64,000 nt of DNA from an uncultured Bacilli bacterium (GCA_934102215.1 CAKOSH010000001.1:124001-188000); one strand, 5' to 3'. Counted from the first letter of the stretch, positions 8,647 to 18,726 are shown. Notes: generated by a model not told the origin, from the sequence alone. Made by a program: numbers and translations.

Positions 8647-10563
8647 ATGAAAAAAATAACAATAATTATTAAAATATTTATATTCTTATTCTTCACTTGT
8701 ATTATAGTAAATATGAGTTTTTATGCTTATGCTTTTATCACACCAAAGTTTCAAATTAATACAAGTAAAAACATAACATTTTATGATAAAGATAACAATG
8801 ATATTCTAAAAGATAATATTGAAAATGATTATGTAGAACTAAGTAACATAAGTGATAGTGTTAAAAACGCTATAGTATCTATTGAAGATAAGAATTTTTA
8901 TACTCATAAAGGATTTGATTATTTAAGAATTTTAAAAGCTATGCTTGTTAATATTAAAAGTGGAAAAATAAAACAAGGTGCTTCAACTATATCACAGCAA
9001 TATGTTAAAAATCTTTATCTAACATTTGATAAAACATGGAATAGAAAGATAGAAGAAGCTCTCTTAACACTTGAATTAGAGACACATTATAGTAAGGATG
9101 AAATATTAGAAGGTTATCTTAATACTATTGATTTTAGTGCTGGAAATTATGGAATCAAAGAAGCAAGTAAATATTATTTTAATAAAGAACCTAAAGATTT
9201 AACACTTGCTGAATCATCAATATTAGTTGGTATACCAAGAAATCCTAGTTATTATAATCCAATTAATAATTATGATGCTGCTAAAAAAAGACAAAAAGAA
9301 GTACTTGAAAGTATGGTCAAAAATAAATATATAACTAAAAAAGAAATGGAAGAAGCATATCAAAAAGAATTAAATTTCTATGGAAAAAACGATAAAATTG
9401 AATTATCAAGTATTTATTATTATAAAGATGCAATTATGAGTGAACTAAAAAATATAAAAGGACTTCCTAGTTCATTACTTGATATGGATGGTCTTAAAAT
9501 ATATACTAATTTAGACGTAGATATTCAAAAAGAATTAGAACACAATATAGATAATGAAATGAAAGATACAACACTTCAAGTTGCTTCAATAGTAATAGAA
9601 CCCACAACAGGTAAAATAGTAGCTCTTATAGGTGGAAAAGACTATTCAAAATCACAATTTAATAGAGTTACTTCATCTAAAAGACAAGTAGGTTCAACAA
9701 TAAAACCACTTCTTTATTACTCAGCTCTTGAAAATGGATTTACACCTTCAAGTACATTTTTAAGTGAAAGAACAACATTTAATATAGGAAACACAACTTA
9801 TTCACCTAAGAATGCAAGCAATATTTACGCCAATAAAAATATTTCAATGTTAACTGCATTATCTTACTCAGATAATATTTATGCGATGAAAACACATTTA
9901 TTCTTAGGTATGGATAACTTATCTAAAATGGGAAAAAGATTAAAAATAAACACACCTATCAAAGAAAATGCATCTTCTGCTTTAGGAACAACTGAAATAA
10001 ACATGATAGACTATTCAAATGCTTTTATTACACTTGCTAATGAAGGTGAACATGTAACACCACATATAATTGAAAAAATAACTGATAATAATGATAGAGT
10101 ACTATATGAATTTAAATATCAAAATGAAAAAGTTTTAAATAAAAAATATGTTTATATATTAAATAATTTATTAACAGAAACATACGACTATAAAATGATT
10201 GGTTATACTTCTCCTACTCTTATGAGTATTTCTAATGATTTAGATAGTAAATATGCAGTTAAAAGTGGTAGTACCGAAACTGATTATTGGACTATTGGTT
10301 ACAATAAGAACTATCTAATGATGGTATGGACAGGTAATGATGATAATGATAAAGTCAAAGCAAGAGATTCAAAGATAACTAAAAAAATATGGTCAAAAAC
10401 AATAACAAAAATTAAAACAAATAAAAAAGAATGGTATGAAATACCAAAAGGTATAACAGCAAGTTCAATAAATCCTTTAACTGGAGAATATAAAGAAAAT
10501 GGAATAGTTTGTTTCTATGAAAAAGGTACTGAACCAAATTATATAGATAGATATTCAAATTAA
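8647..10563 (+). CDS. Class A penicillin-binding protein (bifunctional glycosyltransferase/transpeptidase)
   Basis: Polymerises and cross-links peptidoglycan outside the membrane. The 638-residue protein has an N-terminal anchor helix (about 5-27), a GT51 domain with catalytic Glu80 in SIEDKNFY and the GASTISQQ and RKIEE motifs, then a transpeptidase domain with the Ser350 nucleophile (STIK), SDN at 408-410, and a KSG triad at 539-541 (KSG rather than the more common KTG). The size is near PBP1A/2c. It is one of the few plus-strand genes left of oriC, transcribed toward the origin, with its own start region (AAGGA) and a shared terminator. Confidence 0.95.
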   Translation: MKKITIIIKIFIFLFFTCIIVNMSFYAYAFITPKFQINTSKNITFYDKDNNDILKDNIENDYVELSNISDSVKNAIVSIEDKNFYTHKGFDYLRILKAMLVNIKSGKIKQGASTISQQYVKNLYLTFDKTWNRKIEEALLTLELETHYSKDEILEGYLNTIDFSAGNYGIKEASKYYFNKEPKDLTLAESSILVGIPRNPSYYNPINNYDAAKKRQKEVLESMVKNKYITKKEMEEAYQKELNFYGKNDKIELSSIYYYKDAIMSELKNIKGLPSSLLDMDGLKIYTNLDVDIQKELEHNIDNEMKDTTLQVASIVIEPTTGKIVALIGGKDYSKSQFNRVTSSKRQVGSTIKPLLYYSALENGFTPSSTFLSERTTFNIGNTTYSPKNASNIYANKNISMLTALSYSDNIYAMKTHLFLGMDNLSKMGKRLKINTPIKENASSALGTTEINMIDYSNAFITLANEGEHVTPHIIEKITDNNDRVLYEFKYQNEKVLNKKYVYILNNLLTETYDYKMIGYTSPTLMSISNDLDSKYAVKSGSTETDYWTIGYNKNYLMMVWTGNDDNDKVKARDSKITKKIWSKTITKIKTNKKEWYEIPKGITASSINPLTGEYKENGIVCFYEKGTEPNYIDRYSN

Positions 10564-10571
10564 AACATATA

Positions 10572-10616
10572 AAAATAGTAGAATAATATTAATATCACTC
10601 TACTATTTTATTTTTA
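10572..10616. terminator. Bidirectional terminator between convergent genes
   Basis: An 11-bp perfect stem AAAATAGTAGA/TCTACTATTTT (10572-10582 and 10599-10609) has A-rich and T-rich flanks on both sides, serving the penicillin-binding protein gene (+) and the SPFH gene (-). Confidence 0.75.
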
Positions 10617-10631
10617 AATTATTTTAAGAAA

Positions 10632-11789
10632 CTATTCTTCAATTTTTGTTCCACAATTACTGCAAAATTTTCCAGTTACTGGAGTTTTACAATTAGGGCA
10701 AAGTTTTTCTTCCTTATTTTCTTCTACTTTTTCTTCTTTTTTAGCAAAAATAGTTCCTATTTCTGGTTGATTAGTTTCTGGTTTATATCCTTCAACATCA
10801 CTGCCTTGATTAGCTGCATTCATCATAGAACCAGCAGCACCACTTGCCATATTCATTCCCATGAATCCCATCATAGAACCATTTGAATTAGTAGCAGCTC
10901 CACGAAGAGCATCAGCAGAAGCAGAAGCCATTAATCCTGATTGTAAATTCTTATTTGAGAATATAGTTGCTTCATCTATCTTGTTAACTTTAACCATAGA
11001 TTCATCAGTTAAATTAATATCACTTAAAGCTACATCAGTAACTTCTAATCCATAATTTTTTCTCCAAGATTCATCTAAACATACATTCATTTCATCAGAA
11101 ATATCACTATTATATAATCCCATATCTCCAAAAGAAACTTTATTTTTTCTCATAACAACAGATATTGCTTGAGTTAATTTTTCAACAAATTTGCTTTGTA
11201 ATTGACTACCAACTACTTCTTCATAAGTAACAGTATCTTCTGCATTAGCTCCAATAACACTATTTACTAAAAGAATTGGATCAACTACTTTAAATGCATA
11301 TTCACCAAAGAATGTTACTTCTAACATACCATATTTTTCATCAGTAATCTTCTTAGGTTGTGGAGAACCAAATTTATTACCAGTTATTGTTAATAAATTT
11401 ACATAGTAAACTCTTTGATCTTTAGCAGTTTGACCACCATAAGTAAAACGTTTACCTATTGTTTTAAATGTATCAATGATACCTTTTCCAAGTCCGCCAG
11501 TAAATATACTAGGTTCACTACCTGTATCAAAATAGAAAGTACCAGGTTCAGCAGTAAACTCCTTTATTTCTCCATTTTCAATAATCATCATTGCCATTCC
11601 TTGTGGAACAACAATTGTACTACCATTAGAAATAACTCCTTCTGAAGGATTTTTATTTCCTTTTCCGTGATTTACAAGTCCTCTTTGTATTAAAACATTT
11701 TTAGATATAGTAGGACAACTCACAAATTCCTTAAATTGATCACCTAAAGCACTACTAGTTGCTTCAGATAAAGCTTTAATAAGTCCCAT
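10632..11789 (-). CDS. SPFH-domain protein with C-terminal zinc ribbon (YdjI-like)
   Basis: A 385-residue protein: an N-terminal SPFH/prohibitin-like domain (about 30-280), a Met/Gly/Ala-rich linker (about 290-330), an acidic Lys/Glu stretch, and a C-terminal zinc ribbon (CPNCKTPVTGKFCSNCG). This layout matches the YdjI-type virion-core-like SPFH family of Firmicutes, known as a membrane-associated scaffold in envelope stress; no transmembrane helix is visible. AGAGGT precedes the ATG. It is a monocistronic-looking gene between noc and the PBP gene. Confidence 0.85.
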   Translation of the reverse strand: MGLIKALSEATSSALGDQFKEFVSCPTISKNVLIQRGLVNHGKGNKNPSEGVISNGSTIVVPQGMAMMIIENGEIKEFTAEPGTFYFDTGSEPSIFTGGLGKGIIDTFKTIGKRFTYGGQTAKDQRVYYVNLLTITGNKFGSPQPKKITDEKYGMLEVTFFGEYAFKVVDPILLVNSVIGANAEDTVTYEEVVGSQLQSKFVEKLTQAISVVMRKNKVSFGDMGLYNSDISDEMNVCLDESWRKNYGLEVTDVALSDINLTDESMVKVNKIDEATIFSNKNLQSGLMASASADALRGAATNSNGSMMGFMGMNMASGAAGSMMNAANQGSDVEGYKPETNQPEIGTIFAKKEEKVEENKEEKLCPNCKTPVTGKFCSNCGTKIEE

Positions 11790-11869
11790 ATTATTACCTC
11801 TTTTCTTTTAATCTAATTCAATTATAGCATTTTTATTTAAATTAATAAATTATTTTTTATTTTTAGTGT

Positions 11870-11900
11870 AAAGTAAAAGAACTCACTAATGAGAGTTCTT
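11870..11900 (-). terminator. Terminator of noc
   Basis: On the minus strand an 8-bp stem AAGAACTC/GAGTTCTT with an 8-base loop containing the noc stop codon is followed by TTTTACTTT. Confidence 0.65.
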
Positions 11901-13118
11901 ATCAATTTCAATAATAATTTGATATGTATCAGTTAAATCAAGTTCACTTGTAGTTATAAGATCACTTACTTCATCAAGACTATTTATAAAGTCACGTACT
12001 TTATTTATTACATTAGGTAAATTAACACTACCATCTTCTTCAAGTAATGAGTTTTTATCAATTTTTTCAACTTTTTCTACTTCTTCTTCATATTGAATAG
12101 TATTTGGTGTATTAACACTTATATTACTTACTGAATTATTTTGTACATTATTTGTAGGATTTGCTACACTTGTACTTGTATTTGGCACACTTGATTCTTC
12201 TACCACAGGAGTTAAATCTTTAGAATTATCTATTGCATAACTATATGCTTCTTTGTCAAATGATGTAGGCATCACATTAACATTACTACCATTTGTTTGT
12301 TGAAATGGATTTATAATTTCACTACTATCTGTATATTCTGTCATAGTAGCTTTTGCTTCAGGTTCAATTTTAACTACTTCAGGAACTTTTATATCTAGAT
12401 ATTCTTCAACTTGTTTGTCACCAAGTAAAGCTTCTTTTGATTCAGTCTTAGGTTCTATTTTTAAGAATCTTTGTATATCTTCAGGTAATGGTTCTTGTTC
12501 TTTATTTCTATTTAGTATTGCACTAATTTCTTCTTCTGTTTGTTTAACAGTAAGTTTTTCAGAAATAATTTTATTAAGTAAGTTTCTTTGCATATCAGCA
12601 TCAGGTAAAGAAAGTAAACTCCTAGCATGTCTTTCTGATATTCTATTGTATAAAAGTGCATTTTGAACATCTTTTGGTAAATTTAAAAGTCTCATCTTAT
12701 TGGCAATTGAAGATTGACTTACTCCAAGTTTAGAAGCTATTTCTTCTTGAGTAAATCCTCTATCCATAAGTTTCTTATATGATTGTGCCTCTTCTATAAC
12801 AGATAAATTCTTTCTTTGTAAATTTTCAAGTAATGCTATTTCAGCACTAGTATTATCATCAGTATTATTTATAATTGCAGGTACTTTTTTAAGTCCAGCT
12901 AAACATGAAGCCTTATATCTTCTTTCACCAGCAATTATCTCATATTTATCTCCTATATTACGAAGTACAATAGGTTGAATAACACCATATTTAATAATAG
13001 AATTAGCAAGTTCATTTAACTCTTTTTCATCAAAAGCAAGCCTTGGCTGAAATCTATTAGGAATAATATCCTCAATAGGTATATAATAAATTTTTTCTTT
13101 TTCTTTGTTTTCTTCCAT
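11886..13118 (-). CDS. noc: ParB-family nucleoid occlusion protein (Noc-like)
   Basis: The 410-residue protein has a ParB N-terminal CTPase domain (GERRYKA at 64-70, ENLQR at 98-102), a central helix-turn-helix domain (about 122-170) and a short C-terminal dimerisation strand (DTYQIIIEID). At the four positions that separate Noc from ParB/Spo0J specificity it has Gln135, Lys141, Asn146 and Arg163; three are Noc-like, and the neighbouring rsmG also matches Noc synteny. Unlike B. subtilis Noc it has no N-terminal amphipathic membrane helix and carries a Ser/Thr/Asn-rich linker of about 170 residues, making it some 120 residues longer. A perfect Noc-binding palindrome lies at 29929. A sole ParB with altered specificity is the alternative. 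Confidence 0.8.
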   Translation of the reverse strand: MEENKEKEKIYYIPIEDIIPNRFQPRLAFDEKELNELANSIIKYGVIQPIVLRNIGDKYEIIAGERRYKASCLAGLKKVPAIINNTDDNTSAEIALLENLQRKNLSVIEEAQSYKKLMDRGFTQEEIASKLGVSQSSIANKMRLLNLPKDVQNALLYNRISERHARSLLSLPDADMQRNLLNKIISEKLTVKQTEEEISAILNRNKEQEPLPEDIQRFLKIEPKTESKEALLGDKQVEEYLDIKVPEVVKIEPEAKATMTEYTDSSEIINPFQQTNGSNVNVMPTSFDKEAYSYAIDNSKDLTPVVEESSVPNTSTSVANPTNNVQNNSVSNISVNTPNTIQYEEEVEKVEKIDKNSLLEEDGSVNLPNVINKVRDFINSLDEVSDLITTSELDLTDTYQIIIEIDKNSH

Positions 13119-13173
13119 AATATTATCCTTTTTCCCTACTATAAATTAATTTTAATGTATTTTACCATTTTTT

Positions 13174-13899
13174 TCAATCCTTTTTATTAGTTTTATATGT
13201 TTTAAGTATTGAACTATAACTTCTAGGATATTTTTTATCAGTTATTTTATTTTTACGATAAATTGGTATACATCTATATGCATTTGTTATAGGTAAATTA
13301 TATTCTATTTTATTTATAAGTTCTAAATCAAAATTATTAATTATTTGATTAGTAATCTTTATTTCTTCATCAATATTTGATTTTAAAGGCATAAGAAGTC
13401 CATTCACTTTTATAGATGAAGTACACATTTCTATAATCATTGGTAATGATGTTACTGCTCTACACGTAACTATATCAAATACTTCTCTATTTTTTACTGA
13501 ATAATCTTCTACTCTACCATTAACAATGTTAACATTATCGAGTTTAAGTTCTTGCTTAATCAAATTTAAAAATAAACATTTTTTAGCATTACTTTCTATT
13601 AAAGTTACATTGATATTACCATATATTATCGCAATAACCATACCAGGAAAACCTGCTCCTGTACCAAAATCTAATAATTTAATACTATCTTTATCATTTA
13701 AATAACCTGTCTTATTAATACATAATGAGTCATAAAAATGTAATAAGAAAACATCCTCATAAGAAGTAATAGTTGTCATATTAAATTTCTTATTATATTC
13801 ATTTAATAATTCATAATACTTATAAAGTTTATCATATAGTATATCAGTAATTTTGATATTAATTTTACTACAATATTTTATAAATTCTTCTTTAGTCAT
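13174..13899 (-). CDS. rsmG: 16S rRNA (guanine527-N7)-methyltransferase (RsmG)
   Basis: The 241-residue SAM-dependent methyltransferase has motif I as LDFGTGAGFPGM, the RsmG signature. It methylates G527 in the decoding region of 16S rRNA. It overlaps the end of mnmG by 8 bp and ends the mnmE-mnmG-rsmG run. Confidence 0.95.
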   Translation of the reverse strand: MTKEEFIKYCSKINIKITDILYDKLYKYYELLNEYNKKFNMTTITSYEDVFLLHFYDSLCINKTGYLNDKDSIKLLDFGTGAGFPGMVIAIIYGNINVTLIESNAKKCLFLNLIKQELKLDNVNIVNGRVEDYSVKNREVFDIVTCRAVTSLPMIIEMCTSSIKVNGLLMPLKSNIDEEIKITNQIINNFDLELINKIEYNLPITNAYRCIPIYRKNKITDKKYPRSYSSILKTYKTNKKD

Positions 13900-15754
13900 T
13901 GTTATATTCCTTTTTTAAATATACTAGTAACATTGTTATATCAGATGGATTAACACCACTTATTCTTGATGCTTGACCTATTGTTAGTGGTCTTACTTTA
14001 TCAAACTTTTGACGTGCTTCAGTCGCAATATTAGGTACTTTACTATAATCAATATCACTAGGTATTTGCTTATATTCAAGCTTTAACATCTTATTTACTT
14101 CACTCTTTGTTTTATCAATATATCCTTTATATTTAATTTCTGTTTCAACCATTAAAGCAACATTTTCATCACATTCTTTATTCATATATTTCAATAAATC
14201 AAATATTGATATCTCTGGTCTTTTAACTAAATCTTTCAAAGAAATTCTTCCATAAATATTAGATGAATTTAATGAACTTAAAAACTCATTTACTTCATTC
14301 TTTGGAGTCAAATATGTTTCTTCTAAATATTGTTCTAATTCTTTCATATCATTTATAGTTTTTTCATATATAGCATATTTTTCATCATTAATAAGACCTA
14401 TCATTCTTCCATATGGAGTTAATCTTATCATTGAATTATCATGTCTTAATAATAATCTAAATTCAGCACGAGATGTTAGTAATCTATATGGTTCAGTTAT
14501 TCCTTTATTAATTAAATCATCTATTAAAACACCAATGTATGCTTCATTTCTCTTTAATATGAATGGTTCACGTCCTTGAATTTTTAATGAAGCATTTATA
14601 CCAGCCATCAATCCTTGAGCAGCAGCTTCTTCATAACCACTTGTTCCATTTATTTGTCCAGCCGTATATAAATTTTCTAATATCTTATTTTCAAGTGTTA
14701 GTTTTAATTGTAATGGATCTATCGCATCATATTCTATAGCATAACCATATTTAGTTATAACAACATCATGAAGACCATCCATAGTCTTAAGTAGTTTTTC
14801 TTGAATTTCATGTGGCATAGTAGTAGAAAATCCACCTACATAATATTCAATATCATCACTACGTTCTGGCTCTAAAAATATTTGATGTCTATCTTTATCA
14901 TGAAATTTAACAACTTTGTCTTCAATAGATGGACAATATCTAGGACCAATTCCTTTTATCATTCCACTATATAAAGCACATTTATCTAAATTATCCATTA
15001 TAATTTTATGAGTTTCTTTATTAGTATAAGTTAAATAACATGGTCTTTGATTATTAACATCATAACTTGCTTTATAAAAATTACTAAATGTAAGTGGTGT
15101 TTTATCCCCTTCTTCAATTTGAACTTCATCAAAATTAATACTACTTTTTAATATTCTAGGTGGAGTACCAGTCTTAAGTCTAATAAGTTTAATACCATTT
15201 TTAGCAAGTGAATCACTTAAATACATAGAATTCTTTTCACCATGTGGACCACCTTTATGTTTTTCATGACCACACATTATATCAGAATTTAAATATGTTC
15301 CAGTAGTAAGTATAACAACTTTACTATGAATTTCTTCACCATCTTCAGTAAGTATTCCATATACTTTACTATCACAAACTAGTAATTCTTTTACAATAGC
15401 TTCTTTTAATTCTAAATTTTCAGTTTCTTTTAATGTCTTTAACATTTCTTTAGGATAATTAACCTTACATCCTTGACATCTAAGTGATCTAACCCCTGGA
15501 CCTTTTTTAACATTTAACATCTTTATTTGAAGGTGTGTTTTATCAGCGCAATAGCCCATTTCACCACCAAGAGCATCTATTTCTCTTACAACTATACCTT
15601 TAGCACTACCACCTATTGATGGATTACAAGGCATATCTGCTATATTATTAAAATTTATTGTAACAAGAAGTGTCTTTTCTCCCATACGAGCACATGCTAA
15701 ACTTGCTTCACATCCGGCATGTCCACCTCCAACAACAATTACATCATATTCCAT
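13892..15754 (-). CDS. mnmG: tRNA uridine-34 carboxymethylaminomethyl modification enzyme, FAD subunit (MnmG)
   Basis: The 620-residue flavoprotein has an N-terminal Rossmann dinucleotide fold (VVGGGHAGCEA), the conserved NPSIGGSAKG segment, and the C-terminal helical domain that binds MnmE. With MnmE it installs the cmnm5 group on wobble uridine. It begins 9 bp after mnmE ends, using GGAAAG in the mnmE tail as ribosome site. Confidence 0.97.
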   Translation of the reverse strand: MEYDVIVVGGGHAGCEASLACARMGEKTLLVTINFNNIADMPCNPSIGGSAKGIVVREIDALGGEMGYCADKTHLQIKMLNVKKGPGVRSLRCQGCKVNYPKEMLKTLKETENLELKEAIVKELLVCDSKVYGILTEDGEEIHSKVVILTTGTYLNSDIMCGHEKHKGGPHGEKNSMYLSDSLAKNGIKLIRLKTGTPPRILKSSINFDEVQIEEGDKTPLTFSNFYKASYDVNNQRPCYLTYTNKETHKIIMDNLDKCALYSGMIKGIGPRYCPSIEDKVVKFHDKDRHQIFLEPERSDDIEYYVGGFSTTMPHEIQEKLLKTMDGLHDVVITKYGYAIEYDAIDPLQLKLTLENKILENLYTAGQINGTSGYEEAAAQGLMAGINASLKIQGREPFILKRNEAYIGVLIDDLINKGITEPYRLLTSRAEFRLLLRHDNSMIRLTPYGRMIGLINDEKYAIYEKTINDMKELEQYLEETYLTPKNEVNEFLSSLNSSNIYGRISLKDLVKRPEISIFDLLKYMNKECDENVALMVETEIKYKGYIDKTKSEVNKMLKLEYKQIPSDIDYSKVPNIATEARQKFDKVRPLTIGQASRISGVNPSDITMLLVYLKKEYNND

Positions 15755-15763
15755 TTATATCAT

Positions 15764-17116
15764 CTACTTTCCAAGACAAAATTTACTAAAAATTTCATCT
15801 AATAAATCATCACTACTTACTTCACCAGTAATTTCACTAAGTGTTTCCCATAGTTTCTTAACATCTATTTCTACCATATCAACAAGCTCACCGTTTTTTA
15901 CAGAGTTCTCTATATCTTTTATAATACTAATACAATTATTCAAAAGAGCTATCTGTCTAGCATTAGAAATATACATATAATTAGATTCAGCAATACTTTC
16001 TAAATCAAACATCTCTGCGATTTTATCTTTAAGCTTAGTAATCATATCACTATCAAATGTTGATATATTTATACTTTCATAATCACTTAATTTATCATTT
16101 TTATAATCTTTAACTTTGTCATTTTTATTATATACAACAAGTACTTCCTTATCTTTTATTTTATCTAATACTTCATTATCTTCATGAGTAAAACCATCAA
16201 CACTATCAACAACAAATAATACAAGGTCAGCTTCATCAATCGCATCAACACTTCTCTTAACACCAATAGATTCAACAATATCTTTTGTTTCTCTTATACC
16301 AGCAGTATCAAGTATATCAATTTTAACACCATCAATAACAAGTTCACCTGTAACAATATCTCTTGTCGTACCTTTAATATCAGTAACTATTGCTTTATTT
16401 TCATCAAGTAAAGCATTTAAAATACTACTTTTTCCTACATTTGGCTTACCAACTATTACAATTTTAAGACCATTTTTAATTAATAATCCTTTTTTACTAT
16501 TTTTAAGTAATCTATTTATTTCATCTTTTACTTCATTTATTGTCTTAATTATTAAATCATTTGTTACAAGAACTGCATCTTCATATTCAGGATAATCTAT
16601 ATTAACTTCAATATTAGCAATTAAAGCAAGAACTTTTTCTTTTAATTCATTTACCATTCTAAAAATAGTTTTATCTACACCTTTAAGTGCCATCTTTCTT
16701 GAACTTTCAGTTTGAGAACTTATTAAGTCACCTACTGCTTCAGCCTGTGTTAAATCAATTCTTCCATTTAAGAATGCTCTTTTTAGAAATTCACCTGGTT
16801 CTGCTAGTCTTGCCCCATTTGATAATACTAATTCCATGACTTTATTAACTGAAGTACTTCCACCATGAACACTTATTTCAACTATATCTTCAGTAGTAAA
16901 TGTTTTAGGAGATTTAAAAACTGATAACAATACCTCATCTACTTTTTCACCATTTTCCATGATAAAACCATAATGCACTGTATGACTTAAAGCATTACTT
17001 ATATCCTTTGAAAATATTCTATTCGCAACATTTATTGAATCCTTTCCACTAATTCTTATAACATTAATAGAACTTTCCCCAACTGTAGTTGCAACTGCAG
17101 CAATTGTATCTTCCAT
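15764..17116 (-). CDS. mnmE: tRNA modification GTPase (MnmE)
   Basis: A 450-residue GTPase partner of MnmG. It has an N-terminal folate-binding domain, helical domain, inserted G domain with P-loop GKPNVGKSS, GTTRD and DTAGIRET, and the C-terminal FCLGK with the catalytic Cys (family C-x-G-K). GGGAGAT precedes ATG 17116. It is transcribed from its own weak promoter after the jag terminator. Confidence 0.97.
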   Translation of the reverse strand: MEDTIAAVATTVGESSINVIRISGKDSINVANRIFSKDISNALSHTVHYGFIMENGEKVDEVLLSVFKSPKTFTTEDIVEISVHGGSTSVNKVMELVLSNGARLAEPGEFLKRAFLNGRIDLTQAEAVGDLISSQTESSRKMALKGVDKTIFRMVNELKEKVLALIANIEVNIDYPEYEDAVLVTNDLIIKTINEVKDEINRLLKNSKKGLLIKNGLKIVIVGKPNVGKSSILNALLDENKAIVTDIKGTTRDIVTGELVIDGVKIDILDTAGIRETKDIVESIGVKRSVDAIDEADLVLFVVDSVDGFTHEDNEVLDKIKDKEVLVVYNKNDKVKDYKNDKLSDYESINISTFDSDMITKLKDKIAEMFDLESIAESNYMYISNARQIALLNNCISIIKDIENSVKNGELVDMVEIDVKKLWETLSEITGEVSSDDLLDEIFSKFCLGK

Positions 17117-17141
17117 AATATCTCCCTTTTCTTCATGCTAG

Positions 17142-17147
17142 ATTATA
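17142..17147 (-). promoter_or_regulatory. -10 box of a promoter for mnmE-mnmG-rsmG
   Basis: A perfect TATAAT on the minus strand about 26 bp upstream of mnmE, directly after the jag terminator. The -35 element is poor (TGGACT with an 18-bp spacer). Confidence 0.45.
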
Positions 17148-17172
17148 ACACAAACATCTTGATAAGTCCATG

Positions 17173-17193
17173 AAAAAAAGAGTATTTCTACTC
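17173..17193 (-). terminator. Terminator after jag
   Basis: On the minus strand a short GAGTA-GAAA-TACTC hairpin is followed by seven T, spanning the jag stop codon and ending the rpmH-rnpA-yidC-jag run. Confidence 0.65.
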
Positions 17194-17805
17194 CTCAATT
17201 TCACAATATTTAATTACTACACATCTATTAGGATCTACTCCTTCACTTTCAGTAGTAATATTTTTAAAGTTTTGAAGTGCTTCATGAACTATTTTTCTTT
17301 CATAAGAATTCATAGGATCAAGTTTAACATCAACTTTTGTTTTTAATACATCTTTAGCAATATTTTTAACTTTCTTTTCTAAGAAATAATTTTGTTTTTC
17401 TTTATAACCTTCAACATCAACAGATACATTAACATATATATCAACTGCAGTAAAAATTGCTTGTCTTACATATGTTTGAATAGATTCCAATATATGACCA
17501 TTCTTACCTATTAATAATGAATTATTTTTAGAATGTAATTGATATTTAATTTTACCATCTCTTATCATTGTTTCAATATTAGCATTTATATCAAGTGATG
17601 ATAATAATTCTTTTAATACATCTTTTCCAACTTCAGCAATATCACTGAACTTAACAACTTCTAATGTATATTTTTTACCACTAAATAATCCACCTTTTTC
17701 TTCATATGTTTTAGTTATTACATCTTCTTCTTTAACATTTAATTCTTTTAATGCTTTTTCTAATAATCCATCTTCACTTTTAGCTTGAAACTTATATTTT
17801 TCCAT
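17188..17805 (-). CDS. jag: RNA-binding Jag/KhpB (EloR) protein
   Basis: The 205-residue protein has all three family domains: Jag-N (about 1-50, with GGLFSGKK), a type II KH domain with IGKNGH (GxxG loop), and an R3H domain (SYERKIVHEAL). Jag/KhpB is an RNA-binding regulator tied to cell elongation and division and partners KhpA. It starts 3 bp after yidC, using AGAGAGG inside the yidC tail. Confidence 0.93.
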   Translation of the reverse strand: MEKYKFQAKSEDGLLEKALKELNVKEEDVITKTYEEKGGLFSGKKYTLEVVKFSDIAEVGKDVLKELLSSLDINANIETMIRDGKIKYQLHSKNNSLLIGKNGHILESIQTYVRQAIFTAVDIYVNVSVDVEGYKEKQNYFLEKKVKNIAKDVLKTKVDVKLDPMNSYERKIVHEALQNFKNITTESEGVDPNRCVVIKYCEIEE

Positions 17806-17808
17806 ATT

Positions 17809-18726
17809 CTATTTACCTCTCTTTAATATTAAATTTTGTACAATTGTAAATGCATTTGATACTATCCAGTAAAGCGCAATTGATGTTGGTAAACTAAATG
17901 ATATTATTGAAATAAATACAACCATAAATGTACTCATCATTTTCATTTGTTTTGCTTGCATTTCATCAGTTGTAGTAGTATTCATATTTTTAAATGATAA
18001 ATATGTAGTACCAATAATTAGTACAATTAATATTATATACCAATAATTATGAGCAAGTAATCCTTCTGCTGGTGTAGTTCCTAAATTATATACTAAGAAT
18101 TTCTTTTCAAAGAATACTGGAACTCTATAAATTGCTTCGAGAAGTGCAAAGAATATAGGTAATTGAATAAATGCAAATAAACAACTAGACATAGGATTAA
18201 TACCATACTTTTTATAAATCATTAACATTTCTTGACTCTTAGCCATCATTGCATCTCTATCTGCTTCTTTTCCTGTATATTTCTTTTCTAGTGCATTTAA
18301 TTCTTTTTGAGCCTTTTGCATTGAACTATTCATATTATTAGATTTTTTAGTTATAGGCATCATAAGTGCTCTTACAACAACACCAATAATCATAATAGAA
18401 AGTCCATAATTCTTAACAAGTAATCCAAGCTTAACAATTATCCAAGCAAGTGGCTTTACAAAAAAAGATGTCCAAAGGCCTTCATAACCACCAGATGTAA
18501 TCTTTAAATCTTTACAAGCAGGTAATTTATCATAATCACTTACTAATTTATCCTTATTTTCAACATATATTTTTACACTATCATCCTCTTCAGGCTTACA
18601 AATTATATTTGATACATATGATTTAGTAGTTTTTTTATCACCATCAGTTCCTTCTACAGTAAATCTTTTAGTACATCCACATAAAGTTAATAATAGTAAT
18701 AACACAATCGCTATTTTTTTCTTCAT
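17809..18726 (-). CDS. yidC: Membrane protein insertase YidC/SpoIIIJ
   Basis: Inserts and folds membrane proteins alone or with SecYEG. The 305-residue protein has a lipoprotein signal (LTLCGC, lipidated Cys18), a short extracytoplasmic region and the five-helix YidC core including the hydrophilic cytoplasmic loop (about 120-170). It is of the Gram-positive short type, without the large periplasmic domain. Its ATG shares one base with the rnpA stop. In spore-formers SpoIIIJ is also needed after engulfment. Confidence 0.95.
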   Translation of the reverse strand: MKKKIAIVLLLLLTLCGCTKRFTVEGTDGDKKTTKSYVSNIICKPEEDDSVKIYVENKDKLVSDYDKLPACKDLKITSGGYEGLWTSFFVKPLAWIIVKLGLLVKNYGLSIMIIGVVVRALMMPITKKSNNMNSSMQKAQKELNALEKKYTGKEADRDAMMAKSQEMLMIYKKYGINPMSSCLFAFIQLPIFFALLEAIYRVPVFFEKKFLVYNLGTTPAEGLLAHNYWYIILIVLIIGTTYLSFKNMNTTTTDEMQAKQMKMMSTFMVVFISIISFSLPTSIALYWIVSNAFTIVQNLILKRGK

